Assembly: GCA_020637395.1 (NCBI GenBank)
Contig: JACJWA010000001.1
Span: 1,116,001 to 1,180,000 of the forward strand
DNA length: 64,000 nt
Direction of reading: 5' to 3'
Source: Calditrichota bacterium
GTDB lineage: Bacteria > Electryoneota > RPQS01
Shown here: piece by piece, positions 37,793-47,117 of the stretch
Layout: each line of letters opens with the position of its first letter
Numbering within the stretch: position 1 is the first letter of the stretch
Made by a program: the position numbers and the translations under genes
Notes under the pieces: generated by a model
Database searches by the model: none
Told to the model about the DNA's origin: nothing
Seen by the model: the letters and a program-made list of their open reading frames with translations, nothing else

Positions 37793-38538
37793 ATCAACCG
37801 TTGGCCGGACGTGTTGCGTGGATTACAGGTTCCGCGCGCGGAATTGGGAAAGCTATTGCCCGTCATCTCGCGCTTCAGGGCGCTGATCTTGCTCTGACCG
37901 ATGTGCTGGAAGATGACCTGTACGCGACAGCCAAGGAGCTTGCGCTTGAATCGAATCGCAAGGTGATTCATCAGGTCTTGGACGTGACGGATCCGGTTGG
38001 AGCTGCGGGCTTTGTGCAGCGTACGGTGGATGAGCTCGGTGGACTGACGATTTTGGTGAACAATGCGGGTATCACGCGTGACGCATTGATGATGAGAATG
38101 TCCCTGAATGATTGGGAACGAGTGCTTCATGTGAATTTGACTGGCAGTTTTGTGTGCACACAGGCAGCCATCAAGCCGATGATGAAGGCTCGCTACGGAA
38201 AGATTGTGAACATTGCATCCGTGGTCGGCGTGATGGGCAATGCCGGACAAGCCAACTATTCCGCGTCCAAAGCCGGAATGATTGCCTTGACCAAGTCCGT
38301 TGCCAAAGAGCTTGCCGGACGAGGCGTGCGTGCCAACGCGGTCGCTCCCGGTTTCATCGAGACAGATATGACGCATCAGTTGAGTCCCGAAGTCAAGGAA
38401 GCCTACTTGCAGGCCATTCCGCTCAAGTACCTCGGCTCGTCAGACGATATTGCGCAAGTTTGCGCGTTTTTGGCAAGTGCCGCATCCGACTACATCTCAG
38501 GACAGGTGTTGATCGTGGATGGCGGCCTACATATGTAA
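37789..38538 (+). CDS. fabG: 3-oxoacyl-ACP reductase
   Basis: NADPH-dependent short-chain dehydrogenase of fatty acid elongation. It has TGSARGIG (13-20) for the cofactor, NNAG (91-94) and the catalytic set Ser144, Tyr157 and Lys161 (NYSASKAG). The 249 residues and gene position between fabD and acpP support FabG over other SDR enzymes. The GTG start overlaps the fabD stop. Confidence 0.97.
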   Translation: MNQPLAGRVAWITGSARGIGKAIARHLALQGADLALTDVLEDDLYATAKELALESNRKVIHQVLDVTDPVGAAGFVQRTVDELGGLTILVNNAGITRDALMMRMSLNDWERVLHVNLTGSFVCTQAAIKPMMKARYGKIVNIASVVGVMGNAGQANYSASKAGMIALTKSVAKELAGRGVRANAVAPGFIETDMTHQLSPEVKEAYLQAIPLKYLGSSDDIAQVCAFLASAASDYISGQVLIVDGGLHM

Positions 38539-38574
38539 CGTAACACTAACCGTCGTTTATTCTACGGAGGCAAA

Positions 38575-38823
38575 ATGTCCGACATGGAAAACAAAGTCAA
38601 AAAGATCATCGCCGACCGCTTGCAGGTTGACCTCAGCAGCGTCACCGATGGCGCAGGTTTCGTCGAGGACCTCGGAGCGGATTCGCTTGATCTCGTCGAA
38701 CTGGTCATGGCCTTCGAGGAAGAGTTCGGCCTGGAAATCCCGGATCAGGACGCCGAAACGATGAAGACCGTGGGAGATGCCGTCAACTACTTGAAGAGCA
38801 AGAGCCCCGCGGAAAACGCCTAA
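38575..38823 (+). CDS. acpP: Acyl carrier protein
   Basis: An 82-residue acidic carrier protein. Ser37 in [11 protein letters not shown] takes the 4'-phosphopantetheine arm. It has a strong ribosome site (GGAGG, six bases before ATG), consistent with the high expression of ACP. It lies between fabG and fabF in the canonical order. Confidence 0.98.
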   Translation: MSDMENKVKKIIADRLQVDLSSVTDGAGFVEDLGADSLDLVELVMAFEEEFGLEIPDQDAETMKTVGDAVNYLKSKSPAENA

Positions 38824-38840
38824 CTACTGAACCTACTGTC

Positions 38841-40097
38841 ATGCAGAAGCAGCGAGTTGTTGTCACCGGAATGGGTGTTATCTCCCCGATTGGCAACGAC
38901 GTTTCAACCTTCTGGGATGCACTGATCTCCGGACGTTCCGGCGCAGGACCAATCACTTTGTTTGATCCTGCTGATTTCGTGACCAAGTTCGCCTGCGAAG
39001 TCAAGGACTTTTCCATTGGGGACTTGCTGGATCCCAAGGAGGCTCGAAGATTCCAACGATTCACTCAGTTCGGTATTGCCGCGGCGCATCAAGCGCTGAC
39101 GGACGCGGGTCTTGCGGGTGAGTCCAGTCCTGTGCCCAAGGAAAGGATTGGCGTCATCATTGGATCCGGTATCGGTGGAATTGAACTGTTTGAAGAACAG
39201 GCGAAGACGTACCTCGAGCGCGGACCCAAACGTATCAGCCCTTTCTTTGTGCCGATGATGATTTCGGACATCGTCGCGGGACAAGTTTCGATCTGTTTCG
39301 GTTTGGGAGGTCCCAATTTCGCGGTCGTTTCCGCGTGTTCCACAGCCGGGCATTCGATCCATGTGGCCAACCGCTTGATTCAGTCCGGCGAGGCCGAAGT
39401 GATTCTTGCCGGCGGAACGGAAGGGGCGATCACGCACCTTGGGGTAGGCGGATTCAACGCTCTAAAAGCCTTGTCAACGCGTAACGATGATCCGGAGAAA
39501 GCCAGCCGTCCATTCGATCGAGATCGAGACGGATTCGTGATTGGTGAAGGCGCGGGAGTGTTAGTCTTGGAGAGCCTTGACTCGGCGAAACGACGCGGAG
39601 CAAAGATTCACGCCGAACTTCTCGGAGTCGGAGCGTCAGGCGATGCATTTCATATCACCGCGCCGCATTCAGAAGGCGAGGGCGCGCGTCGAGCCATGGA
39701 GGCCGCGCTGAAAGATTCCGGCGTCCCCCGCGAGGACATCGCATACATCAATGCGCATGGAACCTCCACGGATGTGGGAGACCCGACCGAAATCAAGGCC
39801 ATTCGCAGTGTATTCGCCTTGCACGCTGAGAAGTTAGCCGTGTCGTCAACTAAGTCCATGCATGGGCATACTCTGGGTGCCGCCGGAGCAATTGAAGCAA
39901 TTGCTTCAATTCTCGCTACACAAAACAACCTGATTCCGCCGACCATCAATGTTGAGAATCAGGACCCGGAGTGCGATCTCTTCGTGACTCCGAACAAGGC
40001 CGTGCGGCGAGTTGTCCAAGTGGCAATGTCCAATGCATTCGGATTCGGAGGACACAACTCTTCTCTGATCTTTGCCAAACCGGAGTACCGACGATAA
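38841..40097 (+). CDS. fabF: Beta-ketoacyl-ACP synthase II
   Basis: Elongating condensing enzyme. Catalytic Cys166 lies in VSACSTAGHSI, followed by the two His in NAHGTSTDVGD and KSMHGHTLGAAG. The 418 residues start at ATG 38841 with RVVVTGMGVISPIG. Located between acpP and rnc. Confidence 0.97.
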   Translation: MQKQRVVVTGMGVISPIGNDVSTFWDALISGRSGAGPITLFDPADFVTKFACEVKDFSIGDLLDPKEARRFQRFTQFGIAAAHQALTDAGLAGESSPVPKERIGVIIGSGIGGIELFEEQAKTYLERGPKRISPFFVPMMISDIVAGQVSICFGLGGPNFAVVSACSTAGHSIHVANRLIQSGEAEVILAGGTEGAITHLGVGGFNALKALSTRNDDPEKASRPFDRDRDGFVIGEGAGVLVLESLDSAKRRGAKIHAELLGVGASGDAFHITAPHSEGEGARRAMEAALKDSGVPREDIAYINAHGTSTDVGDPTEIKAIRSVFALHAEKLAVSSTKSMHGHTLGAAGAIEAIASILATQNNLIPPTINVENQDPECDLFVTPNKAVRRVVQVAMSNAFGFGGHNSSLIFAKPEYRR

Positions 40098-40110
40098 GGG
40101 CAAGTCTCGC

Positions 40111-40896
40111 ATGAGTTTTCTGCGCCAACTGCTTCGACGCAACGATGGGGGTGTCCCTTCCGAGCTCCGGCAGCAGCTGCGCAGACTCGAAAAGCGAATC
40201 GGCTACCGATTCACAGATAGCATTTTGCTTGTTTCCGCGCTTCGGCATCGGAGTGTGCTAAACAAGGAAAACCTCGGGCGTCATGAGTCTAATGAACGTC
40301 TCGAGTTTCTCGGTGATGCCGTATTGGATTTCATCATCGCAGAGTACTTCTACCACTTGTTCCCCGGAATGGTGGAAGGTCAGCTGACTAAGTTGAGATC
40401 CGTGATTGTGTCAGGAACGGCACTCGTGGAAGCAGCCCGACGCATTGATCTCGGTTCTCATCTCATCCTGAGCGAGAACGAAGATCGCGCAGGCGGTCGA
40501 AATCGGGCGTCCATTCTTGAAGATGCGTTCGAAGCGCTCATTGGCGCCATCTATCTTGATCGAGGTATCGCTCCGGCACGGGAGTTCGTGGAGACTCACC
40601 TGCTTGACAATTGGCGGGAAGTCGTCAAGAAAGACGAATACGTCAATTTCAAGAGCCTTGTTCTGGAGCATGCACAGGCGAATTCGTGGGACAGTCCCGA
40701 GTATCGCCTGGTTGAAGAAACCGGTCCCGACCACTCCAAGCGTTTTGTTGTGGAAATCTTTCTGAACGGAGAGTCGTTTGGAAGAGGAGACGGCAGTTCC
40801 AAGAAGTCCGCTGAGCAGAAAGCGGCCTCTGTAGCTGCTTCAAAACTTGGACTTCTTGGCTCTGACGATCTTGATTCTGACTCGGCATCCGGCTGA
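40111..40896 (+). CDS. rnc: Ribonuclease III
   Basis: Double-strand-specific endoribonuclease for rRNA and mRNA processing. The 261 residues contain the signature ERLEFLGDAVLD (62-73) and ILEDAFEALIGAIYLD with the metal-binding acids, then a C-terminal dsRNA-binding domain (about 180-250). The ATG at 40111 is used, since the upstream in-frame start at 40072 lies in fabF. The fabF-rnc order is typical. Confidence 0.96.
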   Translation: MSFLRQLLRRNDGGVPSELRQQLRRLEKRIGYRFTDSILLVSALRHRSVLNKENLGRHESNERLEFLGDAVLDFIIAEYFYHLFPGMVEGQLTKLRSVIVSGTALVEAARRIDLGSHLILSENEDRAGGRNRASILEDAFEALIGAIYLDRGIAPAREFVETHLLDNWREVVKKDEYVNFKSLVLEHAQANSWDSPEYRLVEETGPDHSKRFVVEIFLNGESFGRGDGSSKKSAEQKAASVAASKLGLLGSDDLDSDSASG

Positions 40897-40925
40897 TCTG
40901 CGACTGCACAGCGCAGGGGGATAGG

Positions 40926-41432
40926 TTGACCACCAATCATTTTTGCACCCTTTGTGGCGAGAAGTTATCTGATGTGTTTGTGGAAGGCCGGGTGCGGCCC
41001 GCGTGCTCCGGTTGCGGGCACATCGTCTATCTGAACCCTCTACCTGCCGTCGCGGCCGTTCTTCTGCAGAGTGGCCGCGTTTTGTTGATTAGGCGCGGCG
41101 TGGAACCCGGCGCGGGCCTGTGGGCCTTGCCCTCAGGATTCATGGAACAGGACGAGTCCCCCGAACAGGCCGTCGTCCGAGAAGTCCTTGAAGAAACGAA
41201 TGTGCAGTGTGTGCCGGGACGATTGTTGGGAGCAACCACACATCACGATCATGTTTTCGGCCACGTCCTTGTGCTGGCTTTTGCCGCACGATTCGCCGAC
41301 GGTGATCTTCGGGCGGGTGATGACGCACGTGAAGCGCTCTGGTTTGATACTCAGAATTTGCCGGACATGGCCTTCAGAAGTCATGCCGAGTTTGTCCGAC
41401 AGGCGGAACAACTGATGGAATGCAACACATGA
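40926..41432 (+). CDS. NUDIX hydrolase with N-terminal zinc ribbon
   Basis: A 168-residue hydrolase of NudC/YfgC-like architecture. A four-Cys ribbon (CTLCGEKL and CSGCGHIVY, residues 7-35) is followed by the NUDIX box GFMEQDESPEQAVVREVLEE, where the usual final Gly after EE-x is Asn (EETNV). It could cleave NADH, ADP-ribose or another nucleoside diphosphate compound; specificity is not readable. The TTG start at 40926 follows a GGGGGATAGG leader. The stop overlaps the next gene as ATGA. Confidence 0.87.
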   Translation: MTTNHFCTLCGEKLSDVFVEGRVRPACSGCGHIVYLNPLPAVAAVLLQSGRVLLIRRGVEPGAGLWALPSGFMEQDESPEQAVVREVLEETNVQCVPGRLLGATTHHDHVFGHVLVLAFAARFADGDLRAGDDAREALWFDTQNLPDMAFRSHAEFVRQAEQLMECNT

Positions 41433-42424
41433 GAATTGTCGGCTTCTGGTCTGCTGTTTTGTTGCTGCTGATCGTTGGCTGCGACATTGAGGAATCACCC
41501 GTCGCAAATGGCCGCATCTTCGTCGAACTGCGCGACGATAGCGGTGACGAGATTACCGGTGCGAGAATCTGGCTGGATGGAGTGCAGATGTCGCAGCTCA
41601 CTCCGGACACCCTGAGGCAAGTTGCCCCAGGTGTGCACACCGTGGCAGCCAGTATTCCCCGCTACTATCAGGTCTCGGAGCAGGTTACCGTCGCGGAAGG
41701 CGGGCTGTCAACCGTTTCTTTGGAGACTTCGCTGGCACCTCTTCCCTTTGTGGATCTCGGAGACGTGCCTGACGGAACCGCGCTGATCGTGGATGGGTCC
41801 GAGTTTGCCATGACGCCGCCAAGCCTGATTGGAATCGGCGTCGGGTCCTGGTCCTTGTCCGCTTTTCTGGATGGGCATGCCACGCGCTCACCTGCGCGCT
41901 GGACCGTAACACTCGTGGAAGGGGACACCGCACAGATTCCGGTACAATTTGATCCTGTGACCACGGGCCACGAAGTCGGAGAGCTTGCTCCACTATTCGC
42001 GCTGCCCAGCGATGGAGATAGTTCCATCCACAGACTTCAAGATTATCGGGGCAAGATTGTCCTGGTGACATTTTTCTTCTATGCGTGTGCGCCGTGTCTC
42101 GCTGAATTTCCGCATATTCAGGCCGTTTATGCAGATCCGCAATATGCAGGACGAGTGGATGTGTTGGGCATTGATGCCGTGGATCCGTGGTCCCTTCTGA
42201 ACTTGTATAAGTCCACGCATCCGACTCTCGGAATCCAGTTCCCGTTGCTGTGGGATCAGACGCAGACGACCCGCACCGCCTTGTACGCCGTGGAAAGTCA
42301 CCCGACCAATTTTCTCATTGATCCCAGCGGCGTGATTCGGTACAAGTGGCTCAGCATCACCGAAGAGCAACTGCGCAGCGCCGTCGGAGAACTGATTTCA
42401 GAATTCGACTCACCGACTCCCTAA
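41429..42424 (+). CDS. Lipoprotein with carboxypeptidase-like/PEGA and thioredoxin domains
   Basis: A 331-residue predicted lipoprotein with lipobox IVGC (Cys18). The first part (about 25-180) holds two beta-sandwich repeats of PEGA or carboxypeptidase-regulatory type, with phrases such as DSGDEITGARIWLDG and PDGTALIVDGSEF. The second part (about 185-325) is a redoxin/TlpA domain with active-site CAPC (Cys220, Cys223) and the cis-Pro block HPTNFLIDPSG. It would be a membrane-anchored periplasmic thiol oxidoreductase. The ATG overlaps the NUDIX stop as ATGA. It is followed by a second TlpA-type gene and a predicted barrel gene. Confidence 0.78.
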   Translation: MRIVGFWSAVLLLLIVGCDIEESPVANGRIFVELRDDSGDEITGARIWLDGVQMSQLTPDTLRQVAPGVHTVAASIPRYYQVSEQVTVAEGGLSTVSLETSLAPLPFVDLGDVPDGTALIVDGSEFAMTPPSLIGIGVGSWSLSAFLDGHATRSPARWTVTLVEGDTAQIPVQFDPVTTGHEVGELAPLFALPSDGDSSIHRLQDYRGKIVLVTFFFYACAPCLAEFPHIQAVYADPQYAGRVDVLGIDAVDPWSLLNLYKSTHPTLGIQFPLLWDQTQTTRTALYAVESHPTNFLIDPSGVIRYKWLSITEEQLRSAVGELISEFDSPTP

Positions 42425-42438
42425 GCACGAGGACACCT

Positions 42439-42921
42439 GTGAAAACATCCTATGCAATCCTGCTCACTCTTGCCTTGCTTTCCGCGGCGTTTGCGGGTCG
42501 AAACTGGTCTCTGACTCAGGTTCAGGGCGGAGAATTCAGCATCACGGATCATTCCGGCGGGAAACCCAGCCTGCTCATTTTTTGGGCCACCTGGTGCAAG
42601 CCCTGCAAAGCCGAAATGGATGCGATGAAGGAGACGTTTGACGACTTGAATGCACGTGGGCTCAATGTCATTTTGATTTCCGAAGATACGCAGAAGTCCA
42701 TGAGCCGCGTCAAACCATTTCTGGATTCCAAAGGGTACACTTGGACCGCACTGTTGGATCCCGACGGCGCTGTCCTGAAGCTCTATGGAGGAACTTCAAT
42801 TCCGTTCACAGTGATGCTGGACGCCCAAGGCACTCCAGTATATGAACATCGCGGCGAGTTAAAAGACCCTTCAGAGATGATCGCCAAGGCAAATCAACTG
42901 ATTGACTCCGCAAGTGACTAA
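42439..42921 (+). CDS. TlpA-family periplasmic thioredoxin
   Basis: A 160-residue secreted thioredoxin-fold protein with a signal peptide (residues 1-19, ending AAFA) and active site WCKPC (Cys53, Cys56), followed by the cis-Pro segment TSIPFTVMLDAQG. The GTG start at 42439 has GAGG seven bases upstream. Likely a periplasmic disulfide reductase, for example in cytochrome maturation or protein folding; the partner is unknown. It follows the redoxin lipoprotein and overlaps the predicted barrel gene by 8 bases, suggesting joint function. Confidence 0.88.
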   Translation: MKTSYAILLTLALLSAAFAGRNWSLTQVQGGEFSITDHSGGKPSLLIFWATWCKPCKAEMDAMKETFDDLNARGLNVILISEDTQKSMSRVKPFLDSKGYTWTALLDPDGAVLKLYGGTSIPFTVMLDAQGTPVYEHRGELKDPSEMIAKANQLIDSASD

Positions 42922-44419
42922 GTTTCTCGTATTCTGCACATTCCTTCTGCTTGCCGTTCCAGCGTGGGCGCAGCTTGAAGATATTGAACTGGATGGCTCC
43001 AACCAGCTTCGATTTGACGACGGCAGAGAAGTGGATACACAACGCGCCGGGCTGGAGCATCCTGACAATACGATTCGCCGCCATTTCATTGAGAACAGAC
43101 TGTTGCTTAACTTGTTCAGTGGCGATTTTCATTTGGGTGGGCGGTTTCTTTATTTTCGTCCGGCTGAAGCGGACGTTGATCAGTTCAGGCTGGCGGACGA
43201 AAACCGTTTTGACAAGCGCTTCTTCGAAGGCAAGATTGCCCCGTTCGATTTCAGATTCGGGCACTTCAGCGATCTTTGGGGATCAGGGCTCGTCTTCAGC
43301 GCGTTTGAAAACCGAGATCTCTACTTCGACTCGGAACTGGACGGCGCACGCGTACAGTTGAATGCCGGTTCAATAAAGCTGATCGGCGCAACGGGCACGA
43401 CGGAAGATGGTCCACTGGTGCCAGAGATGAAGGCGACCGCCGGACGAGTTGAGCTATCTCCCGGCAAGGGAAGAAGGCTGGGATTCAGCTATGTCTATCA
43501 TGACAGCTTGTCCAATCCTGAGATGGGCGTCGCCGGTGTGGACTGGAACATCACTCGGGGTATTCTGAATCTCTACGGAGAGCGCGCATGGAATGAGGCC
43601 GTCCTGGCGGGAGGCAATAGTGCCGGCCACGCCACTTTCGCGGGATTGACTCTCTCGAAGTGGGGATGGTCCCTGCTTGCGGAGTATGCGGACTACGACT
43701 ACCGTATCAATACCCCGATTCAGAATCCGCCAACGACACATCGTGAAGTCGGACCGCGCCTGCTTCAGGGCAGAGAGCCGCATGTGCTGAACATTGCCGA
43801 TGAAGTCGGAGTGCAGGTTGAATTGAACGGAAGTGTCGGTGAAAACACCTATGTCACTGCGCACTACAACGCAAGCAGCCGGCACAGTGACGAAGACGAG
43901 TCAGTGCCTTTGCCCGCGCTCGAGGAAAAGTATCGTCCGTATTGGGAGGTGTTTGCCAATGCCGACCACACCTTCGGCGGTGGAGAGATACTAATTCTTG
44001 AAGTCGGTGCAAATGAAGAAGCTGCTGTCGTCTGGCAAGAGCGCAAGTGGGGACAGGTGCGCTTCAAGTTTCATATTCGCGGCGACCAAGAGCTTGAGCT
44101 TGAGACGGAACAACTGCTGATCACCGACCGCACCCGTGATGATGAGAAGTTTCACGACATGCTTTACGGCGTCTCGTGGGTGCCTTCGCATATCCTTTCC
44201 CTTAATGCTTCGGTTCAGTTCACAGACGATGAAGAATTGAAGAAGCGTGAGGGAGAGTTCTGGGCTGGCGGTGAAGTTGCTATGCAGCTTGCGGGCGGCA
44301 AGCATCGCGCGATTCTCTTCTATGGAAGCGAGCGCGGCGGACTCAAGTGCTCGAACGGAGTTTGCAGGCAGGTACAAGCATTCTCAGGTCTGCGATTCAC
44401 TCTGGAAACGTCGCTCTAA
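42914..44419 (+). CDS. Predicted outer-membrane beta-barrel protein
   Basis: A 501-residue protein with a signal peptide (about 1-20, ending PAWA) and many amphipathic beta strands (for instance LLNLFSGDFHLGGRFLYF and GRRLGFSYVYHDSL), ending FSGLRFTLETSL. It resembles the DUF6029-type barrels of Bacteroidota in composition, but that match is tentative. The GTG start at 42914 overlaps the thioredoxin gene by 8 bases. A CSNGVC segment near the end offers a possible disulfide, which would suit its thioredoxin-coding neighbours. Function unknown. Confidence 0.68.
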   Translation: MTKFLVFCTFLLLAVPAWAQLEDIELDGSNQLRFDDGREVDTQRAGLEHPDNTIRRHFIENRLLLNLFSGDFHLGGRFLYFRPAEADVDQFRLADENRFDKRFFEGKIAPFDFRFGHFSDLWGSGLVFSAFENRDLYFDSELDGARVQLNAGSIKLIGATGTTEDGPLVPEMKATAGRVELSPGKGRRLGFSYVYHDSLSNPEMGVAGVDWNITRGILNLYGERAWNEAVLAGGNSAGHATFAGLTLSKWGWSLLAEYADYDYRINTPIQNPPTTHREVGPRLLQGREPHVLNIADEVGVQVELNGSVGENTYVTAHYNASSRHSDEDESVPLPALEEKYRPYWEVFANADHTFGGGEILILEVGANEEAAVVWQERKWGQVRFKFHIRGDQELELETEQLLITDRTRDDEKFHDMLYGVSWVPSHILSLNASVQFTDDEELKKREGEFWAGGEVAMQLAGGKHRAILFYGSERGGLKCSNGVCRQVQAFSGLRFTLETSL

Positions 44420-44421
44420 TC

Positions 44422-45816
44422 ATGCCGCGGAGTTCTGATCCGCGCAGTCAGCTGCCCGGTGTGGATCGCTTGCTCGAGAACCCGCGACTTGCGGAGCTTA
44501 GAAAACTTGTTTCTACGCCCAATCTGACGCGGGTGCTTCGCGAGATACTCAGCGAATGTCGTCGGGACTTGGAAAAAGACAAGAGTGTTCCGGCAGACGA
44601 GATTCTGGTCGAGCGTGCAGTAATACGAATTGAAGCGACGATGCACGCCGGTCCTCGCCGCGTTATCAATGCGACCGGAGTGATTCTCCATACTGGCCTT
44701 GGCAGAGCGCCGCTTTCTGACGCCGCTCGAAAGGCCGTTGCCGAGGCCGCAGGCTATTGTGACTTGGAGTTCGATCTGGACTCCGGAGCTCGCGGAGACC
44801 GCCAGGATCATGTAGAGCGCTTGCTTTGTTGTGCCACGGGAGCCGAGTCGGCTCTGGTGGTGAACAACAATGCCGCCGCTTTGTACCTTGTTTTAGCGGT
44901 GCTGGGGTTTCGCAAAGAGGTGATTGTTTCCCGCGGCCAGTTGATTGAAATCGGTGGAAGCTTCAGACTCCCGGAGATCATGGCGCGGTCCGGGTGCAAG
45001 CTCGTGGAAGTGGGAACCACGAATCGCACACGTATCTCCGATTTTGCGTCCGCAGTTACGGACAAGTCCGCCATGCTATTGCGCGCTTATCCGTCCAACT
45101 ATCGTATTGACGGATTCACGGAGTCCGTTGAGATTTCCGAGCTCGCGGACGTCGCGCGCAAAAACAATCTCATCTGCGTGGATGACCTCGGCGGTGGACT
45201 GCTTTGGGACTGGACATCGTGGGGACTGCCCGAAGAGCCCAATGTCGAGCAAAGCTTGCGAGGAGGAGCTGATCTTGTTCTGGTATCAGGGGACAAGGTC
45301 ATCGGCGGACCACAGGCTGGTTTAATCCTCGGCAAAGCCTCGCTCGTCGCAAAGCTCAAGAAGTCTCCTTTGGCCCGAGTTCTGCGCCCTGGGAAGCTTG
45401 AGATTGCTGCGCTTGCAGCAACGGTTGCTGGTTTTTTGCATCATGAGCGGCCCCCAGTCGAAAATCTTTCCTGGCAGATGCTCACGGAAACGCCGGAAGT
45501 GACTCGTACAAGAGCCGAAGGTCTCTGCGAGAAGATTCGTTCGTTATCGGACTGGCAGATTCTTGAAGTGATTCAGTCTCCCGCTCAAGCCGGATCGGGA
45601 ACCCTGCCGGCGGTCGGACTTGAGTCAAGCGCGGTCAAACTGCTTCCGCAGAGACATACCGCCGCCTCATGGGCCAAGCGGCTTCGCACGGCAACCATTC
45701 CTATCGTTCCGGTCGTGCAGGAGGGCGCTGTCCTCATGAACATGCGCACGGTTAGCGATAACGAGATACCGGATATTGTGTCCGTAATTGGTGACCTGTT
45801 GATTTCCCGAAAGTGA
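44422..45816 (+). CDS. selA: L-seryl-tRNA(Sec) selenium transferase
   Basis: PLP enzyme converting seryl-tRNA(Sec) to selenocysteinyl-tRNA(Sec) with selenophosphate. The 464 residues match E. coli SelA (463). Family blocks: INATGVILHTGLGRAPLS, VVNNNAAALYLVL, VEVGTTNRTRISDF, and the PLP site SGDKVIGGPQAG with Lys292. The ATG at 44422 sits 2 bases after the barrel gene. The nfeD gene overlaps its stop as GTGA. selB and selC occur later in the window; selD does not. Confidence 0.96.
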   Translation: MPRSSDPRSQLPGVDRLLENPRLAELRKLVSTPNLTRVLREILSECRRDLEKDKSVPADEILVERAVIRIEATMHAGPRRVINATGVILHTGLGRAPLSDAARKAVAEAAGYCDLEFDLDSGARGDRQDHVERLLCCATGAESALVVNNNAAALYLVLAVLGFRKEVIVSRGQLIEIGGSFRLPEIMARSGCKLVEVGTTNRTRISDFASAVTDKSAMLLRAYPSNYRIDGFTESVEISELADVARKNNLICVDDLGGGLLWDWTSWGLPEEPNVEQSLRGGADLVLVSGDKVIGGPQAGLILGKASLVAKLKKSPLARVLRPGKLEIAALAATVAGFLHHERPPVENLSWQMLTETPEVTRTRAEGLCEKIRSLSDWQILEVIQSPAQAGSGTLPAVGLESSAVKLLPQRHTAASWAKRLRTATIPIVPVVQEGAVLMNMRTVSDNEIPDIVSVIGDLLISRK

Positions 45817-47099
45817 TCAGAGTTCTTGTCATACTGCTCTTTTCTGTTTGCGCGCAAGCTGCGACGGTGAGGTGGCTCACGATTGACGGAGCCATTGGTC
45901 CGGTCTCAAATGAGATGGTTGAAAGTGCGCTAGAGCTTGCTCGCCAGGAAAACGCCGAAGCTCTAATCATTGAGCTCGACACGCCAGGCGGCTTGCTGAA
46001 GACGACGCGCATCATGTGCAAGTCTATTCTGGCATCACCCGTTCCGGTGATCGTCTATGTCGCGCCTTCCGGCGCGCGCGCGGGTTCAGCCGGAGTGTTC
46101 ATTACGCTTGCGTCGCACGTCGCGGCGATGGCGCCTGGAACGAATATCGGCGCGGCACATCCTGTTGGTCTTGGAGGATTTGGAAGCTCCCAGGACACCA
46201 GCGGAGTGATGGAGGGGAAGGTGACCAATGATGCCGCAGCCTTCGCCCGAACCCTGGCCGAACAGCGGGGCCGAAACGCTGAATGGGCCGAGCTTGCGGT
46301 TCGCGAAAGTAAGTCAATCACCGAGTATGAAGCGCTGGAGCTCGGCGTCATCGAGTTGATTGCACCGTCCGCTGATTCGCTGTTGACTCTGCTTCACGGG
46401 CGAATAGTTTCCGTGGATGGGCGGCAAGATACACTTGATACTTCAGGAGCAATTGTCGCTGAAACTCCCATGAGTCTTAGACTAAGAATCCTGGACTTCA
46501 TTGCGGATCCCAACATTGCTTACATCCTCCTGCTTCTGGGGATCTACGGACTGTTCTTTGAGCTCTACAATCCCGGCGCGATCTTTCCCGGAGTGGTCGG
46601 AGCTATGTCTCTCGTTCTCGCATTCTTCAGTCTGCAATTGCTCCCCATCAGCTGGGCAGGACTTGCGCTGATCGTATTGGCTATTATTCTGTTTGTTCTC
46701 GAGATCAAGATCACGAGCTACGGACTCTTGTCTATAGCGGGAGTGCTTTCCATGGTTCTGGGATCTCTTATGCTTTTTCAGCCCGGGCTCACCGGACTTA
46801 CTATCGGCCTGGGAGTCGTCATCCCTGCGGCGATACTCACGGCTGCCTTCTTCCTGTTCGTCGTGGGGATGGGGCTGCGTGCCCAGGCGAGAAAAGTCGT
46901 CACGGGCGCGGAGGGCTTGATTGGCGAAATCGCCGTGGTGACCACTCCTCTTGCCCTGGAAGGCAAGGTGAGCGTCCACGGTGAAATTTGGTCCGCGCAA
47001 GGAGACGTTGCTCTTCCCATTGGGGCACGAGTCAAAGTCACACGTGTGGACGGTATGCTTCTGACGGTTGAGTCCGTCAAACCTGCTTCGACAACCTAA
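45813..47099 (+). CDS. nfeD: NfeD-family membrane serine protease
   Basis: Long-form NfeD (428 residues) with signal peptide (1-16), a ClpP/SppA-like serine protease domain (LIIELDTPGGLLKTTR, then SGARAGSAGVFITLA with the likely catalytic Ser, and TNIGAAHPV). Four to five membrane helices (about 225-360) and a C-terminal OB-fold NfeD domain (LIGEIAVVTTPLALEGKV) complete it. Members pair with slipins and are thought to cleave or regulate them, as in Pyrococcus. The next gene is exactly such a slipin, 18 bases away. The GTG start overlaps the selA stop. Confidence 0.93.
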   Translation: MIRVLVILLFSVCAQAATVRWLTIDGAIGPVSNEMVESALELARQENAEALIIELDTPGGLLKTTRIMCKSILASPVPVIVYVAPSGARAGSAGVFITLASHVAAMAPGTNIGAAHPVGLGGFGSSQDTSGVMEGKVTNDAAAFARTLAEQRGRNAEWAELAVRESKSITEYEALELGVIELIAPSADSLLTLLHGRIVSVDGRQDTLDTSGAIVAETPMSLRLRILDFIADPNIAYILLLLGIYGLFFELYNPGAIFPGVVGAMSLVLAFFSLQLLPISWAGLALIVLAIILFVLEIKITSYGLLSIAGVLSMVLGSLMLFQPGLTGLTIGLGVVIPAAILTAAFFLFVVGMGLRAQARKVVTGAEGLIGEIAVVTTPLALEGKVSVHGEIWSAQGDVALPIGARVKVTRVDGMLLTVESVKPASTT

Positions 47100-47117
47100 C
47101 AGGTAAGGGAGCTTCTC

